The translations under genes were made by a program, and so were the position numbers. From Emticicia sp. (lineage in GTDB: Bacteria; Bacteroidota; Bacteroidia; Cytophagales; Spirosomataceae), in the NCBI GenBank assembly GCA_023254245.1, contig JALQYE010000022.1, forward strand, positions 1 to 35,200: 35,200 bases of DNA. Reading direction: 5' to 3'. Positions within the stretch are counted from its first letter, which is position 1; each line of letters opens with the position of its first letter. This document shows positions 1-9,343 of this stretch, piece after piece. The notes under the pieces are model-generated. The model searched no databases and was not told where the DNA came from. It worked only from the letters and a program-made list of their open reading frames with translations.

Positions 1-1149
1 GTCTTGATAAAATCTTAGCATAGCAGCCGAAATAGCGGTTTCATCCGTTGGTTCGACCAAAATTCCTGCATCGCCAACTACTTCTGGAATTGAACTTTTA
101 GTAGAAGAAATCACGGGTGTCCCGCACTGCATGGCTTCGAGTGGCGGTAACCCAAAACCTTCATAGAGAGAAGGATAGACAAACCCAATGGCCGAAGAAT
201 ACAAAGCTGCCAAGTCTTCATCAGCTACAAAACCAGTCGTGATGATTCGCTCTTTTAATGCAGGATTCGACTTGATTTCCTCAAAAATGCCATCAAATTG
301 CCAGCCTTTTGTGCCAACAAGCACTAAATTTAGGTTATTGATACGCTCTTGTTGAATAAGTTTCAAGAAAGCACGTATTGTGCGTTCGATATTTTTACGA
401 GGCTCTAAAGTAGAAACAGAAAGCAGGTGTTTGCTATCAGTAGCAATATTGTATTTCTTTAAGACTTTCTGTATTTTAGAAGTATTCGTTTCTTGATAAA
501 AAACATCCTTCGAAGCTGCCAGATGTACCACCGAAACTCGCTCGGGTGAAAGTCCAGTGGCTTCACACAAATCTTTTTTAGTTGCTTCTGAAACACAGAT
601 GGGCGTTGTATGCTCATCTATACTTTCCAGAATTTTACGCATAATTATTTTGTTCCATTCACCGAAATACTGCGGAAATAAGTGTGGAATCAAATCATGA
701 ATCGTGATTATTTTCTTGGGTTTTGAAGAACCTTTTAGTTCTTGCGGAATTGGTAAGAATGGTGAATGATAAATATCGTAGGCCGATAGAGATGTTGGAT
801 TGAACGAAAATCGAGGTTTTAGGTACCCACGAGTACGTACAAAAGCTTCTCTAACGGCTTTTTGTGGCAAAGACTTAAACGGAAAAATAGAAATAATCGA
901 ACTCTCGAACCTTGCCCTAACCTTATCAGATTGTTTATTGACCAAATTAAAGGTTGATTCGGGAAAGTATTTTTTTAGATAACTCAGCATTTCAGGCAAA
1001 TTTTCGGTATTTGCCAGCGAAAGTTCTATTTCATTGCTTGAATGTAAACCTTTGAAAAGCTCTTCGGCCACTCGGAAAATGCCAGTGCGAGACTGCTCGT
1101 GGAAATAGCCCAAACCCAAAACTGATGTATCTAAAATAACTTTATTCAT
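1..1149 (-). CDS. Glycosyltransferase family 1 (GT4-like), C-terminus cut by the window edge
   Basis: Reverse-strand reading from ATG at 1149: MNKVILDTSVLGLGYFHEQSRTGIFRVAEELF...STLEPRKNIERTIRAF...GFVYPSLYEGFGLPPLEAMQCGTPVISS...VGDAGILVEPTDE; classic GT-B EGFGLPxLEAM motif. Not in the ORF track because it is open at the edge. Start overlaps the stop of the next gene by 8 nt (ATGAATAA). Confidence 0.9.
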   Translation of the reverse strand, partial: MNKVILDTSVLGLGYFHEQSRTGIFRVAEELFKGLHSSNEIELSLANTENLPEMLSYLKKYFPESTFNLVNKQSDKVRARFESSIISIFPFKSLPQKAVREAFVRTRGYLKPRFSFNPTSLSAYDIYHSPFLPIPQELKGSSKPKKIITIHDLIPHLFPQYFGEWNKIIMRKILESIDEHTTPICVSEATKKDLCEATGLSPERVSVVHLAASKDVFYQETNTSKIQKVLKKYNIATDSKHLLSVSTLEPRKNIERTIRAFLKLIQQERINNLNLVLVGTKGWQFDGIFEEIKSNPALKERIITTGFVADEDLAALYSSAIGFVYPSLYEGFGLPPLEAMQCGTPVISSTKSSIPEVVGDAGILVEPTDETAISAAMLRFYQD

Positions 1150-2317
1150 CTAAAAAAGTGCTTATTTTGTTCAAAACCATGGCTTTTACAGCATCAGTTT
1201 CGACATTTTCTTGATAAACCACCTCTACATTATCTCGCTCAAATGGCAATCCAACGCTCGGTTTGTGGTTATGAATGAGGTAAACAGGAAAATTGGCCAA
1301 AGGGAAAAACGGATAGCCTGTTCCTTTGAAAATCGTAATAGTTTTGGTAAAAACACAACCCAAATGCTCAGGGAAAGAATCGAGCGTGAGTGCAAACTTA
1401 GCGTTTTTTGCTAAAACGGCTATTTCTTGAATATTGATTTTGGCTGATGTATCAATCACTTGGTTTTTGAAAGTATCAGCAACCAAATCTAAAATCTGTT
1501 TCGACATCGAAGTTTGCCCGCATAACAAAACTTTTAATGGGTGCTGTGTCTGAATCTGTTCAATTAAATTCGCCCAAAATGCCACCGAAAGCTGTTTGTG
1601 TTCGCCGCCAGACTCGGGGAAAAGCATAAAAAATGGTTCATTTTCTACCCCAATTTTTTCTTGTATTTTCTCAAGATTTACGCTTTCACTTATTGGAAAA
1701 TAGGGTTCAATATCAGCGAAAGTCCCTTTTACACCGATTTCACGCAAAAGCATGAAATACATATCAAAATGATGGAACTCGTGCGTTGGTACATCAAATT
1801 CTTTATCTAAAAGTCCACCCAAAGCACGTCTCGAAAAACCATAGGCCTTTTTTACTTTAATAAAAGGCAGTACAAAGTGGGCCACTGCATCGCTGTAACG
1901 AATGTCAATGTAATAATCATATTCGGCTTGGCGAAGCACCGACAATGCTTGGTGAAAAGTCTGATAAAAATCTTTGAATTTCTCCCAGCGTGAAATCTTA
2001 CGTCGGTTCGTTTGAAAATGATTGATATAAACCGTTTGGTTGATATAAGGATTATGCAGATTCACAGGTTCGCACCATTGAGCTGTCAGTAAATCAATCG
2101 TGGCGTTTGGGTAAGTTTTCTTAATGAGCGGAAACATATACGTTACCGTGAGGGCATCGCCCAAATGTCCCAACGAAGCCACCAAAATGCGTGTGGCATC
2201 AGTATTGATTGGAGCTATTTTTCGTTTTTTGTAGAAAAGGTTTGCATAAATATCCACAAAAAAATCCATGATTTTGAAAGGAATGGTTTCTCGTGGTGTT
2301 CCGCAGTATTTTCGCAT
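1142..2317 (-). CDS. Glycosyltransferase family 9 (heptosyltransferase-like)
   Basis: ILVASLGHLGDALTVTYMFPLIKKTYPNATIDLL N-terminus and C-terminal FPESGGEHKQLSVAFWANLIEQ motif typical of GT9. Confidence 0.8.
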   Translation of the reverse strand: MRKYCGTPRETIPFKIMDFFVDIYANLFYKKRKIAPINTDATRILVASLGHLGDALTVTYMFPLIKKTYPNATIDLLTAQWCEPVNLHNPYINQTVYINHFQTNRRKISRWEKFKDFYQTFHQALSVLRQAEYDYYIDIRYSDAVAHFVLPFIKVKKAYGFSRRALGGLLDKEFDVPTHEFHHFDMYFMLLREIGVKGTFADIEPYFPISESVNLEKIQEKIGVENEPFFMLFPESGGEHKQLSVAFWANLIEQIQTQHPLKVLLCGQTSMSKQILDLVADTFKNQVIDTSAKINIQEIAVLAKNAKFALTLDSFPEHLGCVFTKTITIFKGTGYPFFPLANFPVYLIHNHKPSVGLPFERDNVEVVYQENVETDAVKAMVLNKISTFLDE

Positions 2318-2421
2318 AAGTTAATGGTAAGACAAATTTCTAATTTGTCATTTTTATAATATGGTATTCACTTTAATTTTTAGGCGAACCAGGGGTGGCC
2401 TTCGCTAAGGTTCGCTCCACA

Positions 2422-3240
2422 TTACTCAAATTTATACCCCAATTTCTCTATCTCTTTTTTCCAAAAATCAGTTTCGTAAATATCCCAAGCGTGGCAGCCA
2501 AATGGTAAACCCCCATTTAATCGATATGCCTTTTCGGGCATATGTTCAACGCCAAACTTTAGAGCTGTTCGCCAGCTCGGAATTTTCAGCTGTGGAAAAT
2601 ACCTGTTTAGTTCAATTCCCCAAAACATATCTTCATTATAAGCGGGGTGAGTTTTTACTTTTTCGAGGTATTCTTCAATTTTTTGTTGGTTTTTCGGAAT
2701 CATACTGAGCAACTTTTGGGTTTTTCGTAGCGAAAATCCACCATTGCCCACGGCACGTTTCATAATAATTTCTTTCGGGCCATATTTGCCGTAAAGCTCT
2801 TCTTTGAGGTCAAACCAAAGAGCAATTTTCCTTTTTATATTCCAGATAAATTCCTTGATTTTTGAGTCAAAATCTATCTCAATTCGCCACGGAGCCCCAA
2901 TATAATCATAGCCTTGTTTACACCAATATTCGAGTTCATCACGAAAAACAAACGCATCTAATTGATAAATAAGCATGTATTCGTATTTCAAGAATCGGCC
3001 ATAAAACTCTTCCGAAAGCATGAGTTTATTATAGGAAAGTGTGCTTTTGAAATACGAATCCTCAAACTCTTCAAACTGTATTTGTGAATATTGCTGTTGT
3101 AAATAATTAATATTCAAAGACTTGGGCTTGATTACAATAATCGGATAATGACCCAATACACGTATGCCCTGTGCAAGCGAAATTTCCTCAGTTTTGCTCA
3201 GTTTTTCTTGATAAATCGGAATAATTATGCAAACGTTCAA
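2422..3240 (-). CDS. DUF5672-like glycan-associated protein
   Basis: MLIYQLDAFVFRDELEYWCKQGYDYIGAPW and GNGGFSLRKTQ motifs recalled from the DUF5672 family. Confidence 0.7.
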   Translation of the reverse strand: MNVCIIIPIYQEKLSKTEEISLAQGIRVLGHYPIIVIKPKSLNINYLQQQYSQIQFEEFEDSYFKSTLSYNKLMLSEEFYGRFLKYEYMLIYQLDAFVFRDELEYWCKQGYDYIGAPWRIEIDFDSKIKEFIWNIKRKIALWFDLKEELYGKYGPKEIIMKRAVGNGGFSLRKTQKLLSMIPKNQQKIEEYLEKVKTHPAYNEDMFWGIELNRYFPQLKIPSWRTALKFGVEHMPEKAYRLNGGLPFGCHAWDIYETDFWKKEIEKLGYKFE

Positions 3241-3258
3241 CTTATTCTTAATTCAATT

Positions 3259-3291
3259 AACGTCGGCAGGGTTCAAAACCCTGCCGACGTT
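3259..3291. repeat. 33-nt perfect hairpin (15-bp stem, 3-nt loop), copy 1
   Basis: aacgtcggcagggtt-caa-aaccctgccgacgtt; related copy at 26543-26575. Confidence 0.9.
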
Positions 3292-3297
3292 GAGTTA

Positions 3298-4065
3298 TCA
3301 TATTATCGTACCACCATCAATGGCAAAAATACCACCCGTTGTATAGCCAGAGGCTGCTGAAGCCAAGTAAAGTGCCATTGGCGAAATTTCTTCCACACTT
3401 CCCATGCGGGCAATTGGTAGGTTCTTGGTGAAATGAGCCAAGGTTTTTTCGTTGTCCCAAAGGGCTTGACTGAATTTAGTTTTTATTAAACCTGGTGCAA
3501 TGGCATTTACTCTGATACCGTCTTCGCCCCATTCTTTGGCCAAAACTTTAGTTAGCATATTTAATGATGCTTTACTAACGCTATACATTCCCAAACCTGG
3601 GTCGGGGGTATGACCAGCAATGCTGCTGATATTGATTACACTACCGCCACCACGAGATTTCATGATTGGGTGAACCATCTTAGCTAATTCAAAAGGGGCC
3701 TTTACATTCACTTGCATGATTTTATCAAAAGCACTTTCCGAGCACTCAAGCGATGGCCCATAAACAGGATTTGTAGCTGCATTATTAACCAAAATATCAA
3801 TTCCACCGTAGATTTCTACGCTTTTATCAACCAAGTTTCTTAGTTGAGCCATATCGCCAGTGTTGGCTGCAATACCCACACATTCGCCTCCTTCGGCTTT
3901 GATTTCGGCGGCCAATTCATCTAAATCGGCTTGCTTTCGGCTACTTATCACAACTTTTGCTCCATGAGAAGCATATATACGGGCAATGGCCTCGCCAATC
4001 CCTTTACTTGCACCCGTAATTACGGCTACTTTATCTGTTAAATCGAATACGTTTTTCATAACCAC
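3298..4065 (-). CDS. SDR family oxidoreductase
   Basis: TGASKGIG, NNAA, YSVSKASL and C-terminal YTTGGIFAIDGG motifs of classical SDRs. Confidence 0.9.
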   Translation of the reverse strand: MVMKNVFDLTDKVAVITGASKGIGEAIARIYASHGAKVVISSRKQADLDELAAEIKAEGGECVGIAANTGDMAQLRNLVDKSVEIYGGIDILVNNAATNPVYGPSLECSESAFDKIMQVNVKAPFELAKMVHPIMKSRGGGSVINISSIAGHTPDPGLGMYSVSKASLNMLTKVLAKEWGEDGIRVNAIAPGLIKTKFSQALWDNEKTLAHFTKNLPIARMGSVEEISPMALYLASAASGYTTGGIFAIDGGTII

Positions 4066-4133
4066 AAACCGATACGTCGGTCCGTCCCTAAATGGGATTT
4101 TTGCTTTTCCCCATTAAGAAAGCGGTTGGTAAT

Positions 4134-4170
4134 AGCATCCCCCTTTAGGGGTTAGGGGTGCTTTGGGGGG
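4134..4170. repeat. GC-rich palindromic intergenic repeat (cccctttaggggttagggg type)
   Basis: agcatccccctttaggggttaggggtgctttgggggg abutting the stop codon of the downstream SDR. Confidence 0.55.
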
Positions 4171-4923
4171 TTACTGCAAAATCAGCCCACCGTCTAAAAT
4201 GATACTCTGACCCGTAATGAAAGAAGATTCGTCGGCTGCCAAATAAAGAATTGCACTCGCAATTTCTTCAGGTTTGCCAAAACGTTTCATTGGGGTAGCG
4301 TGTTGAAGTGCTTCCAAATACGCATCGTCAGTATCGGCTCCTTCAAGCATTGGTGTTTGTGTAAATCCTGGGCAAACCGCATTGATTCTGATTCCGTGTT
4401 TGGCGTATTCAATGCCTGCGGTTTTGGTCATGCCAATTACGGCGTGCTTACTTGCAGCATAAGCAATGTGCCCGACCATACCCAAATGCCCAGCCACCGA
4501 TGCAATATTAACTATATTTCCACTACGTTGAGCCATAAAATGCTGAAGAGCAACCTTCATACAATTCCAAAGCCCCTTAACGTTTACGTTGATTACTTTA
4601 TCGAAATCTTCTTCGGGGTATTTGTCGGTGCGGATACGTGGCCCCAAAATTCCAGCTGAATTGACTAAAATATCGAATTTACCCAAACGACTGATTGTTT
4701 GTTCAATCATACGTTGTACATCGTCGAGGTCAGTTACGTTCACTCTGATGAATGTTGCTTCGCCACCCGCAGCTTCTATTTCTTCAACGAGGTCATCTCC
4801 CATTTTTTCCGATAAATCGGCAATCATTACTTTAGCACCTTCTTTGGCAAACAAAATGGCCGAAGCTTTGCCAATACCAGAGTTCCCGCCAGTAATGATT
4901 ACAACTTTGTCTTTAAATCTCAT
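4171..4923 (-). CDS. SDR family oxidoreductase (start probably MRFKDKVVIITGG, internal to the listed ORF)
   Basis: TGGNSGIG, NSAG, YAASKHAV and FITGQSIILDGG motifs; the 24-aa ORF extension 4924-4995 does not look like SDR sequence. Confidence 0.88.
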   Translation of the reverse strand: MRFKDKVVIITGGNSGIGKASAILFAKEGAKVMIADLSEKMGDDLVEEIEAAGGEATFIRVNVTDLDDVQRMIEQTISRLGKFDILVNSAGILGPRIRTDKYPEEDFDKVINVNVKGLWNCMKVALQHFMAQRSGNIVNIASVAGHLGMVGHIAYAASKHAVIGMTKTAGIEYAKHGIRINAVCPGFTQTPMLEGADTDDAYLEALQHATPMKRFGKPEEIASAILYLAADESSFITGQSIILDGGLILQ

Positions 4924-5009
4924 AGGTTGAATGTTATTTGGTTGATAGATGGTAGTATAATTCTCTGAATTGTGTATTGATGAATGTATTAGCAATTTGA
5001 AAAAATGCT

Positions 5010-5780
5010 TTACTTTTTCTCACAGAAATAAACGATTTCTTCGCTCGGTAAAGAATAACGCTTCACCAGTTCTTTCGAAAGTTGAATAACAAAATCGTCT
5101 TCTGTGACCGTAAAACCTGCTTTTTCGAGTTCACGGCCATAATCACGACCAAACAAACGAAGGTGGTCGTTTTGCCAGAAAACTCGCTCACGCTCACGTG
5201 GGTCGGTGATGGTCGGGTCTTCAAAAGTATGTGCTTTGGTCCAATCTTGTGGTGATTGAATAATTGCCCAACCGTTTGGTTTCAAAACCCTGTAAAGTTC
5301 CGACATCGCTTTGTGATAATCATCTACATGTTCCATTACGTGATTGCAAATGGCCACATCGAAAGTATTTGCTTCAAACGGAATATCGTGAATATCCATT
5401 TTTACTTTTGCCAACGGCGACTCAATATCGGCTGTTATGTATTCCAAATTTTTCATTTCCTCGAAACGGTCAATGAAACAATATTCGGGTGCTACGTGTA
5501 ATACCTTTAGGTTTGGAGCAGTAAAGAAATTGGTGCGTTGTTTTAAATACAAAGCCATTAAGCGATGGCGTTCGAGAGCCAAACAATTTGGGCAAAGTGC
5601 ATTTGGACGAGAAACTAAACGGCCATAAGGCATAAACTTTGTGAGTTTTGCCTCACAAACGGGGCATTCAACATTATTCCCTTTCAAGAAAAATGTATAG
5701 ATTTTAAGCGGAATATGGCTGAATAACTGTAGGTATTTTCGAGGTATAAATCGGAGTAAAAAACTAATAATTTTTCCCAT
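5010..5780 (-). CDS. Class I SAM-dependent methyltransferase with N-terminal zinc-ribbon-like Cys motif
   Basis: CPVCEAKL...CPNCLALERHRLMALYL, then VLHVAPE...DVAICNHVMEHVDDYHKAMSELYRVLKPNGWAIIQSP. Confidence 0.85.
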   Translation of the reverse strand: MGKIISFLLRFIPRKYLQLFSHIPLKIYTFFLKGNNVECPVCEAKLTKFMPYGRLVSRPNALCPNCLALERHRLMALYLKQRTNFFTAPNLKVLHVAPEYCFIDRFEEMKNLEYITADIESPLAKVKMDIHDIPFEANTFDVAICNHVMEHVDDYHKAMSELYRVLKPNGWAIIQSPQDWTKAHTFEDPTITDPRERERVFWQNDHLRLFGRDYGRELEKAGFTVTEDDFVIQLSKELVKRYSLPSEEIVYFCEKK

Positions 5781-5997
5781 GGGTAATAGAGTTCTGAGTT
5801 CTGAATTCTGAGTTCTGTATTTTTGTTAGCCAACAAGTATTTATATGAAACAAGTTAAGTGGCTTATTATCAGCTCATTATTAAGAAAATCAAGTAAGTG
5901 ACTAATAACGGATAATTGATAATTGTTCTGTTTTTTTCTCAAAATTAGTTATTTTTGTTGTTAGATTTTACACCAATACCAATAAAGATTCAAGAAG

Positions 5998-6366
5998 ATG
6001 GAAGTAAAAAAACAAAAACCACCAGGAAAAAAAATGTTGAAACGAATGAGTCTTTACACCAAATGGCTTTTGTGTGCTATTGGTGGTTTAATCTTAATTG
6101 GCTTTGGTCTGAGTATTTTTAGCGAAGCCTCAAACTTAAAGCATACAAATGCTCCTTTTTTGCGTTGGTTTTTACTCGGAAGTTACAGCCTAATCATGAT
6201 TAATGCTGGATTGTGTGTGTTTGGGCAAGCCATTATCTTCAAAGTAAGAATGGAAAATAAAAAGCTGATTAAAAAAGCCTTGAAACAAAGAGAAAAAAAC
6301 GCAAGAAAGAAGCTGACTATCACGAAAATAGATAATTCGAGGGGAGAAAAAGATAACATAATTTGA
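5998..6366 (+). CDS. Small membrane protein of unknown function (two predicted TM segments)
   Basis: Hydrophobic WLLCAIGGLILIGFGLSIF and WFLLGSYSLIMINAGLCVFGQAI segments, Lys-rich tail; TATTTTTG promoter-like box at 5950-5957. Confidence 0.65.
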   Translation: MEVKKQKPPGKKMLKRMSLYTKWLLCAIGGLILIGFGLSIFSEASNLKHTNAPFLRWFLLGSYSLIMINAGLCVFGQAIIFKVRMENKKLIKKALKQREKNARKKLTITKIDNSRGEKDNII

Positions 6367-6388
6367 ATACCCTTTGAAGAGTCAGGAG

Positions 6389-6432
6389 AAGCACGACCAC
6401 TATTTGTTTTGGTCGTGCTTTTTCTTTTTTAC
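6389..6432 (+). terminator. Rho-independent terminator
   Basis: aagcacgaccactatttgttttggtcgtgctttttctttttt. Confidence 0.85.
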
Positions 6433-6628
6433 AGATTATTAAGAGAAAGTGTAACTTAATGAAGTTTTTATATGCTTATTTTAAGTATTTATACTCAGAG
6501 AAATTAAAATTTAAGTATAATTAAATAATTGATTATCAGTATTTTGCATTAATATACTTAATATTCGTAATTTTGCATAAACCAATATGATGAAAGTCAT
6601 TTTTATTAAATTTTGCTAATACCTATAG

Positions 6629-7489
6629 ATGAAAGAAAATGATAATGGTACCCAAATGCCATTAGCAGCTCAAAGAATAAGAAAAATTTTAATTGCTGTT
6701 GACTTAGAAAAAAACTCAGAAAATCTACTTATGTACTCGGTGGTTGTCACGAAGAGAATTCTTTGTGAATATACCCTGTTTTATTGTCATCAAGGAGAGG
6801 TAATTGCCCCCGAAGATGCTGAAAAAGTGAATTTACTTCTACAAAAAGTAAAAGAGGTATATACTGTTGAGGTAAAAAGTGTTTTTAGACAAGCAACAAC
6901 TAACGAACAAGTTTCAAGAAAAATAAATGAGTTGCATGGCATTGAGAAGTTTGATACAATCGTAATCGGAACTTCAAATACCCCAAGCACGTGGAAAATG
7001 GGTAGTGTTTCTACGCAGATTTTAAGAGAAGTCGTTGCTAATACTTTGGTTGTTCCGCCAGCTATTCACCTGGCATTTCCGAATAATATCAGCATTTTGG
7101 CTGATACAGAGAAAAAAACTGATATTGAAAAGCTCACTGCTTTTAATCGGTATATTTCACAATTTAATGTATTCTTAAACTTTGTCTTTTTTGTTGATTC
7201 AAAAGAATGTTTGGAGGAAAAACAAAAGACTATGAAGCAGTATCAAACTTTTTTTGATGCTAACTTTACCTTTAATTTTATCTTACAAGCTACCCGAAAC
7301 TTAACAAATTTCTTGAGTAAAATTGAGGAAACGATGTGCGAGTCGGCCGTAATTGCTTGGAACGCAGATTTTATGGGTGTAGAAGCAAATCGTAATTCGT
7401 TGCCGTGTAGTCCCAAAATAGCTATTTTTTATTCTAAAAATAGCGAGCCTACCGAAAACGCATTTCAGTTCGAAACGCCACTTCGATAA
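6629..7489 (+). CDS. Universal stress protein-like protein
   Basis: RIRKILIAVDLEKNSENLLMYSVVVTKRI...YTLFYCHQG...FDTIVIGTSNTPSTWKMGSVSTQILREVVANTLVVPP resembles UspA; C-terminal half divergent. Confidence 0.65.
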   Translation: MKENDNGTQMPLAAQRIRKILIAVDLEKNSENLLMYSVVVTKRILCEYTLFYCHQGEVIAPEDAEKVNLLLQKVKEVYTVEVKSVFRQATTNEQVSRKINELHGIEKFDTIVIGTSNTPSTWKMGSVSTQILREVVANTLVVPPAIHLAFPNNISILADTEKKTDIEKLTAFNRYISQFNVFLNFVFFVDSKECLEEKQKTMKQYQTFFDANFTFNFILQATRNLTNFLSKIEETMCESAVIAWNADFMGVEANRNSLPCSPKIAIFYSKNSEPTENAFQFETPLR

Positions 7490-7529
7490 ACAAAAAAAGA
7501 GATACTCGCCGAGTATCTCTTTTTTTGTT
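7490..7529. terminator. Bidirectional terminator between convergent genes
   Basis: aaaaaaagagatactcg-ccg-agtatctctttttttgtt. Confidence 0.85.
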
Positions 7530-7549
7530 CGATAACCGAACCACAAGAA

Positions 7550-7693
7550 TTATTTTGCAAACTGAGCTTTCAATTCTTCGATATCAACACGCTTAACATC
7601 TAATTTTAAAGATAAACGTTTGATTGTTGCCACTCTATTTTTAGCTACTGCTTGGTTTCTTTTTGCTTTACGCTTCAACTGTGTTACTGCCAT
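7550..7693 (-). CDS. Small basic conserved protein, 47 aa
   Basis: Reverse-strand ATG at 7693: MAVTQLKRKAKRNQAVAKNRVATIKRLSLKLDVKRVDIEELKAQFAK; below the 60-aa cutoff of the ORF track. Confidence 0.65.
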   Translation of the reverse strand: MAVTQLKRKAKRNQAVAKNRVATIKRLSLKLDVKRVDIEELKAQFAK

Positions 7694-7862
7694 TGTATTA
7701 TGTATTTTAGACCCTAAAACCCATTTACTAATGGAGAATCAGAGCATAGTAAAAAATTTTTGGAATATCTAAAGACCCTTTTTGAGGGGCTTGGGGCAAA
7801 ATTAGGGTGCAAAGCTACGAAAATCAATTAACATTTAATAATTAACAATGACTTTTTTAAGC

Positions 7863-7870
7863 TAATTTTG
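7863..7870 (+). promoter_or_regulatory. Bacteroidota -7 box (TAnnTTTG) ahead of hisS
   Basis: TAATTTTG. Confidence 0.4.
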
Positions 7871-7966
7871 TGGCAAAGAAAAATAATTGTCTAAAAAACG
7901 CCGTCCGCCCCGCAGGTCTGACGGTATTTCTGAGAAAAATATTCTTAGAAAATACTAAAAAACAAC

Positions 7967-9337
7967 ATGAGTAAGCCAAGTTTAGCAAGAGGAACACGAG
8001 ATTTTGGGCCGTCGGTGATGGTTAAGCGAAATTATATTTTTGATACCATTAAGCGTACTTTTCAGAAATTCGGTTTTCAACCCATCGAAACACCAACTAT
8101 CGAAAACCTATCGGTTTTGATGGGGAAGTATGGCGATGAAGGTGACCAACTTTTATTCAAAATCTTAAATTCGGGTGATTTTTCAAAAGACCTCACGCAA
8201 CAAGATTTAGAAGAAGGTTTCAAGAAGTTACCGCACAAAATCTCAGAAAAAGGCCTACGCTATGACCTTACGGTTCCGTTTGCTCGCTTTGTGGTAATGA
8301 ACCGCAATGACTTGGTAATGCCATTCAAGCGTTATCAGATTCAGCCAGTTTGGCGTGCCGACCGCCCACAAAAAGGTCGTTATCGTGAGTTTTATCAATG
8401 CGATGCCGACGTTGTGGGTACAGATTCATTGATTTGTGAAGCCGAAATCGTGTTGATGTTGCAGGAAATTTTACAAAACTTGGGCATCAAAGATTTTACT
8501 ATTAAGATTAATAATCGTAAAATTTTATCGGGTATTGCTGAAGTAATCGGAGTGAAGGGCAGTGAAGTGCCGCTAACGGTTGCGATTGATAAATTAGATA
8601 AAATCGGGAAAGAAAAAGTAGAAGACGAACTCCGTGGACGTGGGTTTTCGGAAGAGGCTATCGAAAAATTACAGCCGATTTTCAGCCACCCAGCCCCAGA
8701 TGGGGGAGTTGCTGCATTTTTCAGTTTTCTGAAAAATTGGTTGAAAGATTCTGAGACAGGCTTGAAGGGAATAGAAGAGTTAGAGAAAGTATGGACGTTA
8801 GTGCAAAGTTTTGGATTAGAAAATGCCAATACGCAACTCGATATTACGCTGGCTCGTGGACTCAGCTATTATACAGGTGCAATTTTTGAAGTAAAAGCCA
8901 ATGGCGTGCAGATTGGAAGTATTTCGGGTGGCGGTCGTTATGATAATCTAACTGGGACTTTCGGAATGCCTGGACTTTCGGGCGTTGGTATTTCGTTGGG
9001 GGTTGACCGTATCTTTGATGTAATGGAAGAGCTAAATTTATTTCCAGATAATCAAGGGGTTACGACCAAAGTTTTATTGACTAATTTTGATGCCGAAGCC
9101 GAAAAATACTCTTTGCCAATTCTAAAGAAATTGCGTGATGCAGGCATCAACGCCGAAATTTATCCAGAATCGGCAAAAATTAAGAAGCAGTTTGATTATG
9201 CCAATCGTAAGAATATTCCGTACGTAATCGTTGTAGGTTCAGACGAAATGCAATCGGGCGAACTGACTTTTAAAAATATGATTTCGGGCGAGCAAGAGAA
9301 GATAAAACCAGAGCAAATTATTGAAAAGCTAAAATAA
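7967..9337 (+). CDS. hisS: Histidine--tRNA ligase
   Basis: ARGTRDFGP, PTIE, RYDLTVPFARFV, FKRYQIQPVWRADRPQKGRYREFYQCDAD, ARGLSYYTGAIFEV, SISGGGRYDNL motifs. Confidence 0.97.
   Translation: MSKPSLARGTRDFGPSVMVKRNYIFDTIKRTFQKFGFQPIETPTIENLSVLMGKYGDEGDQLLFKILNSGDFSKDLTQQDLEEGFKKLPHKISEKGLRYDLTVPFARFVVMNRNDLVMPFKRYQIQPVWRADRPQKGRYREFYQCDADVVGTDSLICEAEIVLMLQEILQNLGIKDFTIKINNRKILSGIAEVIGVKGSEVPLTVAIDKLDKIGKEKVEDELRGRGFSEEAIEKLQPIFSHPAPDGGVAAFFSFLKNWLKDSETGLKGIEELEKVWTLVQSFGLENANTQLDITLARGLSYYTGAIFEVKANGVQIGSISGGGRYDNLTGTFGMPGLSGVGISLGVDRIFDVMEELNLFPDNQGVTTKVLLTNFDAEAEKYSLPILKKLRDAGINAEIYPESAKIKKQFDYANRKNIPYVIVVGSDEMQSGELTFKNMISGEQEKIKPEQIIEKLK
8684..8710. repeat. 27-bp palindromic element inside hisS coding sequence
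   Basis: agccacccagccccagatgggggagtt; 24/27 identical to the reverse complement of 25978-26004 (agccccccaacccccgatgggggagtt). Confidence 0.65.
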
Positions 9338-9343
9338 AATTCT

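Noticed and set aside
2384-2415. gcgaacc...ggttcgc inverted repeat between two glycan genes
   Set aside because: Only 7-bp arms with a long loop; too weak to interpret without genome-wide copies.
4300-4930. Two overlapping + strand ORFs of 119 and 113 aa
   Set aside because: Antisense to a clear SDR gene; no recognisable features.
8395-8829. 144-aa minus ORF inside hisS that contains PPSGAG, like the peptidase insert
   Set aside because: It is the antisense reading of hisS; the shared PPSGAG comes from the repeat element and not from a real protein.
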